Positions 9,268-28,740 are shown, counted from the stretch's first letter. The stretch is 64,000 nucleotides of DNA from Anoplopoma fimbria (GCF_027596085.1 NC_072450.1:2097961-2161960); one strand, 5' to 3'. Notes: generated by a model from the sequence alone, not told the origin. Program-made: numbers and translations.

Positions 9268-12200
9268 GGTTAATAGCAATATAGATCCCAGCATTGCTGG
9301 GTCAGGCACACCTCTCAGATTTATCAGTTGGAATATCAGAGGTATGGGTAATCCTATCAAAAGATCTAAGGTTTTTGCACATTTGAAACGTTTAAACTCA
9401 GATTTAGTGTTTTTACAGGAGACTCACCTTCGCACTAAAGATCACCATAGATTACATTGCCCTTGGGTAGGTCAAGTCTTCCACTCAAACTTTAATTCAA
9501 AGGCTAGAGGAGTCGCCATTTTAATTAACAAAAAAGTTAACTTCTCATCCACTGATGTTATTGCTGATAGGAATGGCAGATACCTCATGGTTGCTGGTAC
9601 CCTAATGCAAAGAAAGGTTCTGTTGGTAAATGTATATGCTCCGAACTTCGATGATGTTGAATTCGCTAACAGATTGCTGAGTAACATCCCCTTCTTGAAC
9701 ACACACCTGCTGATCTTCGGGGGAGATTTAAATTGTGTTTTTGACCCAATCTTGGATCGGTCTAATCCTCGCAATCTGACTCAATCTGCTATGTCTAAAA
9801 CATTTTCTGATTTTATGAAACAGAATGGTCTTATTGATCCATGGAGGGCTCGTAACCCTTCTATTAAAAAATTCTCTTTCTTCTCCCAGGTGCACCATTC
9901 ATACTCTAGGATCGATTACTTTTTTATTGACAATACACTTGATTTGTGCGTAAATTCATCTGATTATTTAGGTATTGTAATATCAGACCATTCCCCTTTA
10001 TTATTGGATATTCAATTTTCTACCTATAAACGTAGCCCACCACTTTGGAGATTTAACTCTCTTCTTTTGGCAGACAAAGAATTTTGCGTACATATTTCAA
10101 ACTCTATTGACGAGTTCTTGTCTTTCAATCAAAATGACTCCTCCTCAGATTCATTGGTGTGGGAGACACTTAAATGTTACCTGAGAGGTCAAATTATTTC
10201 TTACTCTGCTCTCTCTAATAAAAAGATTAATGCTAGGCTCAATATACTTGCATCTGGGATTAGTAACCTTGATCGAAGATGTGCACTGAACCCCTCCCCC
10301 GAACTACTTAAGCAGCGTGTTGAGTTGCAAGCAGAATTTGATCTTATCTCAACTAAAGAGGCAGAGCGCTTGTTACTATACAGTCGTGGTTCATATTATG
10401 AACATGGCGACAAGGCAAGTCGTTTACTGGCACATCAGCTACGACGACAGGCCACTTCCCGTTTGATTCCTAGTATTAAAAATACTTGTGACACTACTAC
10501 TATGGATCCTCTGGAAATTAATGCTACTTTTAAATCATTTTATTCGTCATTATATGAATCTGAATTTCCTACAGACAACACTGAAATGAACAAATTTCTT
10601 CAGAATCTGTCAAATCCTGTCATTGGTACTGATACTGCCACGCATCTGGACTCCCCACTCTCTCTTGAAGAAGTATCAAATGCCATTAAAGCTATGCAAT
10701 CTAACAAAGCCCCAGGCCCTGATGGGTTTCCGATTGAATTTTTCAAAACTTTTATTGGTAAATTGGCACCGCTGCTTTTATCAGTATTCAACAAATCCTT
10801 GGACAGTGGATTATTACCACCAACCTTGACACAAGCCACTATTGCTCTCCTTCTCAAAAAGGACAAAGATCCAACCTCATGTGGTTCCTATAGACCATTA
10901 TCTCTGCTTAATGCTGATGTAAAGGTGTTGGCTAAAGTAATTGCATCCCGTTTAGAGTGTGTGCTTCCTCATATTATATCCGAAGAGCAAAATGGTTTTA
11001 TAAAGGGTCGTCAATTGTTTTTTAATATCCGTACACTTTTCAATATAATTTACTCAAAACATTCGGCTGAACTTCCTGAACTTGTGATTTCTTTGGATGC
11101 TGAAAAGGCATTCGATAGGGTAGAGTGGGAGTACTTGTTTGCAGTTCTGAAGAAATTCGGATTTGGTGATAAATTTATCTCTTGGATTCGCCTCCTTTAT
11201 TCGTCCCCTAAGGCAAGTGTCCATACTAATGATGTTTATTCAGATTATTTTGCCCTTGGACGTGGATGTCGCCAGGGTTGTCCTTTATCACCTTTGCTCT
11301 TTGCCATCGCTATCGAGCCTCTATCTATTACATTAAGATATTCTCCCTTATTCAAAGGAATCACCCGTAATGGAATTGAATACAAATTGTCGCTGTATGC
11401 GGATGATTTGTTACTGTATATAACTGATCCTACACTCTCTATCCCTGCTGTTTCAAGCATTCTGAAGAACTTTAGCGCTTTTTCAGGTTATAAATTAAAT
11501 TTGGGGAAAAGTGAGTGTTTTCCCATTAATACTGCAGCATGTCATATTCAACAGTCAGATTTACCTTTTCAATTTAATCCATCAGGGTTTAAATACCTAG
11601 GTATTAATGTGACTCGTACTTTATCTACCCTTGCATCTGCAAATTTCACTCCCCTTATCTCAAAGATTACATCTGATATTCAGAGATGGGGTAACCTCCC
11701 CTTATCATTAATTGGCAAGATCAATGTTGTTAAAATGAATATTTTACCAAAATTTCTATTTTTATTCCAATCAATTCCTCTTTTTCTGCCAAAACATTTT
11801 TTTGACTCACTGGATAAGATAATTTGTTCTTTTATTTGGGGTGGGAAATCACCTAGGGTTCGTAAAACTTTACTGCAGAGATGCAGACTTAGTGGAGGTC
11901 TTGCATTACCTAATTTTCTAACTTACTATTGGGCAGCTCACATCCATAAACTTTGCTATTGGTTAAAATCTCCTGAATCCTCTTGGTGTAAATTGGAACT
12001 GTCATCCTGTAGGGGATCTTCGATACCTGCTCTACTTTATTCTTCTTTACCTATAAAACCCTCTCTATATACTGATAATCAAGTGGTCCTTAACACTCTC
12101 AAAATCTGGTATCAATTTAGACGGCACTTTAAATTTGTAGCTGCATCTTCCTTGGGTCCTTTAAATAACAACCATCTATTTCCTCCATCGCTTTCGGATT

Positions 12201-13084
12201 CGACATTTTCAGTGTGGTATGATAAGGGTATTACACAATTCAGATATTTATATGTAAATGGTGTCTTTGACAGTTTTGCCAATTTGTCATTTCGCTATGA
12301 CCTTCCTGTTACTCATCTATTTCGCTATTTTCAAACTCGTAATTTTGTGGCTAAGCGTTTCCCTAATTTCCCCTCTTTACCTCCTGAACACCAGTGGGAA
12401 ACCATGCTTTCATTTGTCCCTCATCGCAGAGGAATCATTTCAAAGCTGTATGGTATTATTTTAGCTTTTAGCGACCACTCTAACGCTAAACTTAAGTGTA
12501 CATGGGAAAGGGAGCTGGGAATACAAATACATGAGGAGTCCTGGGAACAGGCCATAGAGAGGATACGATCTACCACCTCTTGTGCTCGGCTTGGACTTAT
12601 TCAATTTAAGGTCTTACACAGGGTACATTTTTCCAAGTCTAGACTATCTGAAATATATCCGGAAGTGGAAGACAAATGTGATAAATGCCATGGCTCTCCT
12701 TGTCATCTTAGCCACATGTTTTTTTTTTGTCCTGATCTGAATGGTTTCTGGGTGGGTTATTTTGCTATTATGTCCTCTATTCTTGGGGTTAATCTCCAAC
12801 CTTGTCCTCTGATTGCTATATTTGGGATTCCTGACCCTACACTTGCACTTAACCCTACACAAAAGGACATTATAGCTTTCACATCCTTACTAGCAAGACG
12901 TTCCTTATTGTTACATTGGAAGTCTGTTAAATATCCTTCTATCTCCCAGTGGCTCAAAGATGTCATGTTTTTTTTGAGACTTGAGAAAATTAAGTACACG
13001 TTAAGAGGATGTACAGTCAAATTTTTCTCCAAATGGCAACCCTTTATTTCCTATTTCACTAATTTAAAGGTACTACCTAATTGA
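9266..13084 (+). CDS. L1-like ORF2 endonuclease-reverse transcriptase
   Basis: The product is 1272 residues, a normal length for L1-group ORF2. The apurinic-type endonuclease at about residues 18-245 shows SWNIRGMGN, LQETHLR, GGDLNCVF, SRIDYFFID and SDHSPLLL; these include the metal-binding and catalytic positions that nick target DNA. The reverse transcriptase follows with NKAPGPDGFP (about 478), SYRPLSLLNADVKVLAK, SLDAEKAFDRVEW (about 608), GCRQGCPLSPLLFA (about 665) and the YADDLLLY active site (about 710). A C-terminal Cys/His motif, CDKCHGSPCHLSHMFFFC, lies near 1137. The start ATG at 9266 follows directly after a run of about 25 T and AA. No disabling lesion is visible. Confidence 0.92.
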
Positions 13085-13248
13085 TTGGGTGTCTGTTATT
13101 GTTGTATCTTTTGTATTGCATAAATAACCAGTAATATGTGTGTTGGTCATGTTGAGCTGAGTGGGGGCGGGGGTGGGTGGTTGTTCTTTGTTTATTACAC
13201 GGTACTCTGTAATTCAATTTAATTGTTTTCTTCTATATTCCTATCAGT

Positions 13249-13299
<51 letters not shown>

Positions 13300-13480
13300 T
13301 TTTTTTTTGTGGGGGTATTTTGGTTGTTTATGTGTGTATATGTGGCCGTGTGCATATGCATATGTTTAAAAAAAAAAGAAGGAAAAAGGTAAATTGTATT
13401 TCCCTGACTGTAGTATTGTAGTGTGATTTTCCAATAAAAATATAAATAAAAAATAAAATAAAAAATAAAACACAAAGCAG

Positions 13481-14164
13481 TTCTCAAAAATAATAATAAC
13501 AAATAAAGAATGTATTGTAATATGATTGTGTGATTTATACAGAAGCCCTGTTTCTATTTATAATGATAAACAACTGAACAAAGTTGAGATTGAAACAATT
13601 CTAATCATCAGGATTGTAATCACTGCAGCCATATTTTTAACATTTCTGAATAATTTATAAAAGGACGTCACTGACTTACAAAAACCGTGATGAAAGAAAA
13701 AAATAGTCATCTTAACAGAACTTGTAAACATGAGTTTGTTGGGCGGCTCAATATTTGAGATATTTAATACTTTACCATTGGACCAATCGCATCGCTGCTG
13801 TCAAACTTTAATAATGTCCCTGCAACAAATTAGACTTGGTCATCCTCTGCCTTCACCTCCTACATCCGCCCCGACCTCAACATAATACTCGGAAATCAAA
13901 GATCGTTAAGTCCTTAAAATGTACGGTAATCATTCATATAATTGGTGGTGGTCATTTTCAAGTTGTTTTCTTGTATTATTGGCATGTCATTTCTTTAGTC
14001 TCACAGCATGAGATAGCATTATCTCCTTCATGCATAATGTTCTTCAAATTATCACTGATGCTACTTCTCGCATTCTATTATTTAAGTGGATATTATCTCA
14101 TTCACTGTATGATGGTGTTGCATTCGTGTCTGTTCATTTGACGTTACTGTGTTCTCAATTTGCT
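13481..14164. other. Non-coding flank of duplicated unit A
   Basis: No gene is seen. The same sequence recurs at 40327-41004 with only small indels, so it belongs to the duplicated unit. Short open frames here are not conserved between the two copies. Confidence 0.5.
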
Positions 14165-14169
14165 GGTCT

Positions 14170-14680
14170 TGTCACGGATTGTGGTGTGGACCCAAAAGCA
14201 GAACGACCAGGAGACAGATAAAGTTCTGGAGCTTTATTTAAAGCTGAGAACTCAGCAGACAGACAGGCAGGATATGACTCACAGAGGGAAACAGGCAGGG
14301 GATCAGGCAGACGGAAACCAGAGGAAGCGGAGGCTAAACTTGGGGTCGGGAACAGAAGGCTGAGTTGTTGACCGGGGCACAGGCAAGGCAGGGAAGTCCA
14401 GACAGGCAGGCAGGGTCAGCAACGGGAAATCAGTCCACGGGAAATTGCTGGAAGGTCTGACATAAATGCAACGATCTGGCCCTGAGTGAGTGGATGACCG
14501 GGGTTGATATACTGCAGTGTTGATGAGTAGATTGAAGGCAGGTGTGTGGCTTGGAGCAGGTGAGTATGCTTGGCAGTAATCAGGGAGCTGGGGAGAGTGA
14601 GAGGGTGACACGCCCACCTCACAGACACACACACACACACACACACACACAGATAAACAAACAAGGTCATGGCCATGACA
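14170..14680 (-). repeat. Solo LTR, sushi-like Ty3/gypsy family, with GGTCT target duplication
   Basis: This 511-bp sequence begins TGTCACGG and ends CATGACA, so it has TGTCA...TGACA termini. It is flanked on both sides by GGTCT (14165-14169 and 14681-14685), a 5-bp target-site duplication. An AATAAA signal on the minus strand (plus-strand GCTTTATT near 14230) and comparison with 41010-43143 show that the minus strand is the sense strand. An AC microsatellite is embedded near its end. Unit B keeps LTRs plus internal sequence at the same site, so this is a solo LTR. Confidence 0.88.
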
Positions 14681-14689
14681 GGTCTGACG

Positions 14690-15336
14690 CATCGTTTCTC
14701 TATCTCTCGATCTAACGTAACCGTTTTCTCATTTCCTTGTATAACGTGACCTGGTTTCTCATTTCCGTGGTCTAACGTGACCTGGTGTAGAGGGACAAAT
14801 TTGCTCACATCCTGGTGTAACATGACCTGGTCTAGAGAGACATTTTGTTTTCATTTCCTGGACTCACATGACCTGGTCTAGAGCAGGGGTGTCAAACTCA
14901 AATATACAGTGGGCTGAAATAAAGAAATTGATACAAGTCAAGGGCCAGAGGGTTCAATGTTTATTGAAAACTTATTGAAAGAACCTTAGTGCACATATTG
15001 AACCTGGAACTAACAAGGCCTATAGAGTATTGCCTATAACAACATTAATTATGAAATAAATGAAATAAAAATGATAAATAATACATAAATAAATAAAAAT
15101 AAAAGTAATAAAATCAGTTTCATTAATTGCTTATGGCTCTATCTGCAGTTTTCCAGAGTAATTTCAAGTGAAAACATTTTCTACAGGCAAACAACAGCCA
15201 AAAAATAATTTACTTCAAAGAAAAATCAAATGTCCTGTAGTAGCAAGAGAAAAAAAATGCAAAAATGAAACTACATTAAAAACTGAAATAGTGTCTTCTT
15301 ATGTTTCATTACAGCCACACTGTCTCCGCACAGAAG

Positions 15337-15368
<32 letters not shown>

Positions 15369-16190
15369 GTCTCCGCACAGAAGACACACAGCTTTGCCCT
15401 TTACATCCGCAAACATATACTGTGCCTCCCACCTGTCTTGAAAACTCCTGTTTTCAAATTCCACCTTTCGTTTAGCCATTGTTTGGGGAGAGGGATAGTG
15501 AAAGTGAAAGTGGTTTGTAATACAGACTGTGAGGCGCGTTGACGTGCCGACACACAGACAGTGCATTGTGGGATTTGTAGTATTTTGGTGGTGCGTGCGA
15601 TATACCTGCGGGCCAGCTCTAATAGTCAATAGATTTTATCATGTGGGCCAAAGATAATTCATTCACGGACCGGATGTGGCCCGCGGGCCTTGAGTTGACA
15701 CATGTGGTCTAGAGGGTCCAATTTTCTAATTTACTGTTCTTATTTGACCTGGTCAAGATGGACCCCTTTTTCTCATTTCCTGGTTGAAAATTACCTGGTC
15801 TAACAGGACTGTACTCTCATTCTCTGGTATGATGTGACCGTCTTCTCCTTTATCCTGTTTTAGGTGACTCCTACTATCTTTTGTCTGTTCTAACTAGGTG
15901 ACTCCTACTATCTTCTCTCTAGTCTAACTTGCCCTAGCTATCCTGTTCTGCCATCTAAAATGACCCCAACTACCCTGTGCTGCTGTCCAATGTGACCCCC
16001 AACTATTCTGTTCTGCGGTCTAACATGACCCCAACTATCCTTTGCTGAGGTCAACCTGACCCCCAACTATTCTGTTCTACAGTCTAACATGACCCCCAAT
16101 TATTCTGTTATCCGGTCTATGGCGACCCCACTATCCTGTTCTGCGGTCAGTTGAGACCCTACTCTATCCTTTGCTATGGTTAGCTTTACT
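14690..16190. repeat. Degenerate ~33-bp minisatellite split by a hAT element
   Basis: Diverged units of about 33 bp built on TCTAACATGACCCC, CTATTCTGTTCTGCGG and related TCATTTCCTGG variants run from 14690 to 14883 and again from 15715 to 16190. A hAT-type element occupies the middle. The array recurs in unit B (about 43150-44690) and, without the hAT part, in unit C (57178-57515). Confidence 0.65.
14884..15706 (-). mobile_element. hAT-type DNA transposon remnant with 8-bp target duplication
   Basis: The element starts CAGGGGTGTCAAACTC and ends GAGTTGACACATGTG, imperfect inverted termini of a well-known fish hAT group. It is flanked by the 8-bp duplication GTCTAGAG (14876-14883 and 15707-15714), the length expected for hAT. 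The minus strand keeps the start of a transposase at about 15480-15330: MAKRKVEFENRSFQDRW followed by KGKAVCLLCGD, which looks like a degenerate BED-type zinc finger. The frame is then broken by a CA/TA microsatellite. The rest of the transposase is absent, so the copy is non-autonomous. Confidence 0.82.
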
Positions 16191-16246
16191 CCTCTTGACA
16201 CTGGCGGCTACTCATGCAAGCTCCCACCAAACAAGTTCTACCCATA

Positions 16247-16390
16247 AGATTAGATTAGAGTCACCTTTATTGTCATTGTACAAGTACTAGGACAACGAAA
16301 TGCAATTTTAGCATCTAACCAGAAGTGCAAAAAGAAGCAGTAAAGGTGCAGTGCTAGATAAATAACAGTATAAATAATTAAAAAAAGAAA
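16247..16390. repeat. Dispersed fish repeat fragment
   Basis: The stretch containing CACCTTTATTGTCATTGTAC and GACAACGAAATGCAATTTTA resembles a repeat tail very common in fish intergenic DNA. It recurs in units B (about 44770) and C (about 57555). Family not assigned. Confidence 0.4.
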
Positions 16391-16789
16391 AATAACTATT
16401 ATAACTTCTCTTATGACTAATTTTCTATTTCTGCTTAAGAATTCTCTGCTATAAGGTATTTCTTTTATATGTTCAGATAAAATAAATCTCTTTTGGGGGG
16501 ATTATGCATTATCTGACCTCAGCTTTATTATATTACTTTGCAATGGAGTCCGATCACCTAAGACTTTTCACTATTCATTTGTTATGCATGTGCAATAAAT
16601 GATTGTTCATTCTAATGAAGTGGGTCCTGATTGAAATTAAGCTTAGCGAAAAATCAGTCAGGAATCAGTCATTGATCATTTCTCAGTCTCTCTCTCTCTC
16701 TCTGTGACTACATTATTCTCTCTGTGACTACATTATCAGCCAGAGAACCAACCCAGCTAAATCCAATAAGCCCAAGGTCAGGTAGAGAA

Positions 16790-17083
16790 ATAGTGCTACC
16801 TGTCCAATGGAAACGAGAACACAATGCTGTGGTGTCACGCCTTGTTGTCATGCTAACCAGTTCACCCATCCTGGCCTACCCAGACTTTGATTTGGCCTTC
16901 GTACTTCACAAAGACACATCAAATATAGGTCTGGGGCAGTGCTCCATCAACAGCAGTGAAACAAACTCTGTCACTTATGGTTCCAGGACACTCACGCCTG
17001 CTGAGAAAAACTACGATCTCCGTTCTGGCAAGCCGGAGTTCCTGGCATTAAAGTGGGTAATCTGTGCTAAATTTAGAGATTAA
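16790..17083 (+). pseudogene. Ty3/gypsy RT-RNase H connection fragment
   Basis: A stranded piece of a gypsy polymerase. It shows SPILAYPDFDLAFVLHKDTS, then GLGQC, YGSRTLTPAEKNYDLRSGK and EFLALKWVICAKF, the junction between RT and RNase H in which tethered elements normally have DAS. There is no open frame beyond it on either side. Copies lie in unit B (45319-45609) and, frameshifted, in unit C (58190-58480). Confidence 0.8.
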
Positions 17084-18152
17084 CCTGCATGTCTGCCCTG
17101 GAAGTTAGGGGAAAATCTGATGTTTGCCTGTCTACCCCTCCCTTTTAACTTTTCTTACGCTTTTCACAGACTTTATTTCAAGGTTTCACACTATCACGTC
17201 AGTAGATGGAGTTTTAAAGTGGATACTTTAGGGAGACCGTAGCTACAAGCTCAGCTCATGTGCAGCTCAGCATAAAACAAGCTCTGGCTCTCTCTCTCTA
17301 TCAATCCAGGTACTGCAAAACTTGTTTTTCCTGTTTTGTACTTTGGTTGCGGTCTAATGTGAATGTAATAGTTGCTAATTGTTCCGACCAACGTTGTAAT
17401 GCTGCTTAGCTAGTTCTGCCCATGAACTACAGTGTTACAACGTAGTTGTGCCCATCTGTGTTAATGTGAAATGCTTTGGTATGCAATTGTGTGCAGAATA
17501 AAACAAGCTCTGGCTTGAGCACATAGCAAACTTTTGTCCTCTCTCCATTAACCCACTGTTATAAATATTTGTTACACAGTGCTTCCTAGCCTGTGTAACC
17601 TTTGCTGCCGGTCCAGATTTCCTCTAGGTCTGTTGCCAGTAACACCAGCAAACACAACAATAGATGTAGTTTGAATAGAAATGAGTCTCAGGTGTTTTGC
17701 TTAACTTTGCCAAACCTTTTGTTTACATAGAGACCAGACATAACTTTGCCAGTAGCTAATTACACTACTGAACAATTTGGTTTAAATTAAGAGACAACAT
17801 TTTAAATTCTGAATCACTTTTAGTTAATAGTTATTTGTGAATACAAATGGGATGCTGTTCCAGTTGTCCATTTGCTGGCGAGTTAATAACGTTTCCATTA
17901 TAAAAGAGCTTTATGGGGTGGTAATGATTGTACCAGGTATTGTCAAACCGTCAGGGGTTCCAGGGAAACAGAGTGAATAGTTTGTGAAAAGATTTCAGTT
18001 GCAAAAACGCATTAAAATGTGAGATAATGCCATTAAAGGTGTCCAAAATGATTTGTTTGTGAAAATAATAATGTAATTTAATTTTGTTAATTTGACAGTG
18101 TGTACGAGAGAAAGATAATCGAAGAAAGCAAATCCAGAAATAATTGAACATT

Positions 18153-18158
18153 TTTATT
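18153..18158 (-). promoter_or_regulatory. Candidate polyadenylation signal of ZP gene A
   Basis: The minus strand reads AATAAA about 400 nt downstream of the ZP stop codon. The same signal is kept at 46752-46747 and 59205-59200 in the other two copies. It implies a 3' UTR of about 420 nt. Confidence 0.6.
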
Positions 18159-18559
18159 GATCCATTAGAGGCGAGATATAATGTATTTCGGGTTTCTACC
18201 AAAACCATTTACAAGCTTTAATGTTCAAAAAAGGTTTTTTCTCATTCAATTTGATGTAGCTCCATTTTCATAAAAGTTTAATAAAATGAACACAGCAGGA
18301 ATACACATATAAATCAAGATACATGTATTAAATCATACCCATCCGTTGCAGTACTGGTTAAATAACCCTTCAATGTTGATTAATATAAAGCTGATTTCTG
18401 GATTTCTGATTTCCCTATTTGCACTGAAGTATTTTCTCTTAAAGCAGTAGACATTTATGAAGATGAAAGACACATAAGACACACCAAAAGTCAATATCAA
18501 ATGGCAAACTTTAAGTAGTCAAATGTAATTAATTCAGAACTGGTATTCTGCGTGCTGTC

Positions 18560-26010
<7,451 letters not shown>

Positions 26011-26070
26011 GATGCCCTGAACTCCCTCTCTCTGGAGATTCTCTACCGCTCACCTCCACCTGCAGCATCC

Positions 26071-26080
26071 TTATATATAC
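26071..26080 (-). promoter_or_regulatory. TATA box of ZP gene A
   Basis: The minus strand reads GTATATATAAGG about 60 nt upstream of the exon 1 ATG, which places the transcription start near 26045. Copy B has lost this region and copy C's equivalent is outside the window. Confidence 0.65.
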
Positions 26081-26089
26081 ACACTTTTA

Positions 26090-27195
26090 GGCTGGGCAGA
26101 TGATGGCTGTCCTTTCAAGTTTAATGGAATGCACACGATGTGCCGGAATAGGCTGTAAACCGGTTCCACAACATTTTATATGGTCAACGCCTGCAACAGT
26201 GCCAAGTTGCACATAAAGGAAACATAATTAATGCCAGCATGCTGGCACACCTCTTTTGCGGGAAAGTGAAACGAAAACACAATCATTGCACTGTAAGATA
26301 GGTTTAAACGGACTTAGTTGCATTGACAGGCGAATAATTACATTATTTGGCAAATTTCTTTGAATCTGGTTCAAAGAACTGAATGCAGGAAAAACAATTC
26401 TTACACAAATGCTCAAATTACTTTTATTTTGGCTCCTTTTTCAGTCTGCAGGATTGATCGCCAAACGATTTCATCATCTACACAAACGAATGGTATTCAG
26501 CAACAACAATAATACATCTTGCTCTTCCCGTAACAACTAGATTTTCTACATCTCTCATCGCAGTCTAATGATATTGTGCAATCAAAGTATTTGGCTTCTG
26601 TCTCTGAAAAGTGTTTTCCAGTACACAGCTGGGTGATCATCATCAATGTTTGTTTACAGTGTTTTTAAATGAATCAATTTAATCTCCATGTTGGTTTGAA
26701 CGGCTCAGCTTTGTCTTTTCAGCTTTCAACTTAAGTGGGTACTCAGATTTTCATTTGACTCTGAACATAAACACCGTGTTTGATTAATGTTTACAGATTT
26801 TAAAGCCCTCTGAAGCAAATTTGTGATTTAAATAAATAAATTGAATTGAATTGTATGTGCTTTAAACGTGCTATTGCTCACGAGTATGGCAGAACGGTTG
26901 AAGTGTTGTTTATCATACATACTTTACATCTTTAAGAAAAGATTGTGAAATACTTAATTAGATTCAGGAAGAGATAGTGAAACACTTAGTTACGTTTAGG
27001 AAAAGATCATGGTTTGAGTTCAAATTAACTTCTGGAGTGTTGTTACTTAAGTACGGAAGTTACATGACTAATGAATTAACGTTGACTTCTCATTTTCACA
27101 TTTTTTTGGTTTGACCCACCCACCCTGTGTTGCTTTCTGCACTCTTTATACTTTTAATTCTCTGCTGTAAGGTATTTCTTTGATATGTTCATATA
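26090..27195. other. 5' flank of ZP gene A
   Basis: Upstream sequence of the minus-strand gene, ending at the first N gap. The part from about 26340 to 26880 recurs after the Tc1 element in unit B (54350-54790). No gene is visible. A short LINE/SINE-like tail ending in AAATAAATAAATTGAATTG lies near 26830. Confidence 0.45.
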
Positions 27196-27295
27196 NNNNN
27201 NNNNNNNNNNNNNNNNNNNNNNNNNNNNNNNNNNNNNNNNNNNNNNNNNNNNNNNNNNNNNNNNNNNNNNNNNNNNNNNNNNNNNNNNNNNNNNN
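27196..27295. other. Assembly gap, 100 N
   Basis: Exactly 100 N, the conventional size of a scaffold gap of unknown length. Confidence 0.95.
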
Positions 27296-27391
27296 CACAG
27301 ATAAACAAACAAGGGAGCACAGGAGACACAACGGCAAGGGAAAACACATGAAACACAAGGAATAACCAGAGACATGGCCATGGCCATGACA
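27296..27391 (-). repeat. LTR fragment, same family as 14170-14680
   Basis: The terminal 96 bp of the LTR family, from CACAGATAAACAAACAAGGG to the CATGACA end. The rest is lost in the gap. It abuts the gag remnant at 27392. Confidence 0.8.
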
Positions 27392-27705
27392 GGTGCTGTC
27401 TGCTGCACAGTTCAGAGCGGAGCAGGCTAGCTGCAGAGCATTGTCCAAAACGTCTCTTCAGAGCCCATCTTAGTGCATCATAATCACTCCTATCAGCAGG
27501 ACTCAGCAGCAGGATAAGCATCACCTGTGAGGCACATGGCTAGCTGGAGGGCTTTCACTTCAGTGGACCATTTACTGGCTTGGGCTAACAGTTCAAATTG
27601 TGCATGAAAGGCTTCCCAGTCAGATTTACCATCATATCTGGGGGTCTTTATGGCAGGCGGAACAGCTTCTCCGTATGGCTTAACGAGCTCCAATGATTGA
27701 CAGGT
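27392..27705 (-). pseudogene. Ty3/gypsy gag fragment
   Basis: The minus strand encodes KTPRYDGKSDWEAFHAQFEL and LAQASKWSTEVKALQLAMCL, then after a frame break LLLLSPADRSDYDALRWAL and KRRFGQC. This is the retrotransposon gag capsid pattern (W..F...F, then L..L..RF). It has no zinc knuckle or protease, and the frame break makes it a relic. Confidence 0.75.
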
Positions 27706-27811
27706 TTGACCAGACCATAGGAAGCCTATCGCCTATAGGAATGTCTCTGGGTCAGATCAAAATTCTGCAGTGTTAGATCAACCAAGGCCCATCCAGTCTC
27801 GCTACAAAATG

Positions 27812-27887
27812 CTTTCGGTTTCTATCTGCAGTATAAAAACCACAGCTGACACAGAAAGCCCCAGAGTCTCCTGCCGCCTGATGTCAG
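27812..27887 (+). promoter_or_regulatory. ISRE-TATA-first exon module 1
   Basis: CTTTCGGTTTC at 27812-27822 is, on the other strand, GAAACCGAAAG, a match to the GAAANNGAAA interferon-stimulated response element. A TATAAAA box follows at 27832-27838. A short leader exon ends at 27887 with the donor GTAAGTTTCAG. The same arrangement with nearly the same exon sequence occurs twice more, at 28665 and 32955. Known ISRE-TATA promoters drive interferon-inducible genes through IRF/ISGF3. The downstream gene is not identifiable here. Confidence 0.7.
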
Positions 27888-28664
27888 GTAAGTTTCAGTG
27901 AAGTCACTACATTTAAAATATTAAACATCAGCAAAAAGCAATGATGTTGATTACTAAAGTAAGCTAATCAATATGGTAATCAATAATCTACAGCACTAGC
28001 ACTTGCTGAGTCAACGTTGTGCTAAGTTTATCAATAACTGAAATGGTTAGTTCAGTTTTTGGAAGTGGGGTTGTCTGTAAAATCCTGTGTTCTAAGTGTT
28101 CTTTGAAGTGAGGAATATAACTGATTTAGTTTCCAGTCAGAAAAGGATTTCTGATGGCGAGGTAAAGTGAATGTGGACAAGGGCAGCAGAAAAACTTATG
28201 TCGCTAATGAAGGCTCAGTTAAAAAAATTGAAGTGTAAGCTATATTTATAATATTTTCATCTCTTGGCTTCTGTGACGGTACACGTGTCTTCTGATTCTC
28301 ACTACTGTAGGTTATACACTGAATATGAATAAGGATGTTCATACATTGATATATATATATATAGCAACGTCATCATGCAGAAAGCTATGTCAGGTCACGT
28401 CTTTTGAAGGGTTTGGGAAAATAGCATCATGGAAAGCATAAAGATTCAACTGATTCCTAATATGTCACTGTGTGCGTAATGTAACTCAAATTAAACTTTT
28501 TTCTGGATGTGAAGTAAAGAATCGTCAATGATTTCTGAGAAATAGATTGTTTATGAGAAGAGAGGATGGTGCTGATCCACAGGAGTGTTCACACCCACAT
28601 CAACATTCCTGGCGTTACCAAATCTAATTCTAGATTTGCCCTTTGTAGACTGGTGCATAAAATG

Positions 28665-28740
28665 CTTTCGGTTTCTATATTTAGTATAAATTCAACAGCT
28701 GACACAGAAAGCCCCAGAGCCTCCTGCCGCCTGATGTCGG
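28665..28740 (+). promoter_or_regulatory. ISRE-TATA-first exon module 2
   Basis: CTTTCGGTTTC at 28665-28675 and TATAAA at 28685-28690 are followed by the leader exon ending at 28740 before GTAAGTTTCAG. About 200 bp upstream (28440-28640) is also shared with module 3 (32190-32370), which shows tandem duplication of a larger unit. Confidence 0.7.

Larger units (their letters stand above)
7878..13470 (+). mobile_element. L1-like non-LTR retrotransposon, apparently full length
   Basis: An element of about 5.6 kb with a short 5' UTR (7878-8036), ORF1 (8037-8954), a 311-nt inter-ORF spacer ending in a T tract, ORF2 (9266-13084) and a 3' UTR containing a long T run (about 13248-13308). The tail is A-rich, AAATAAAAT-type. 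It is flanked by the target-site sequence described separately. Both ORFs are open, so this copy could be active or a very recent descendant of an active one. A second, near-identical copy lies at 34776-40276. Confidence 0.9.

Noticed and set aside
13233..13502. Minus-strand lysine-rich frame at the L1-like 3' end
   Set aside because: Produced by the long T run and A-rich tail of the retrotransposon.
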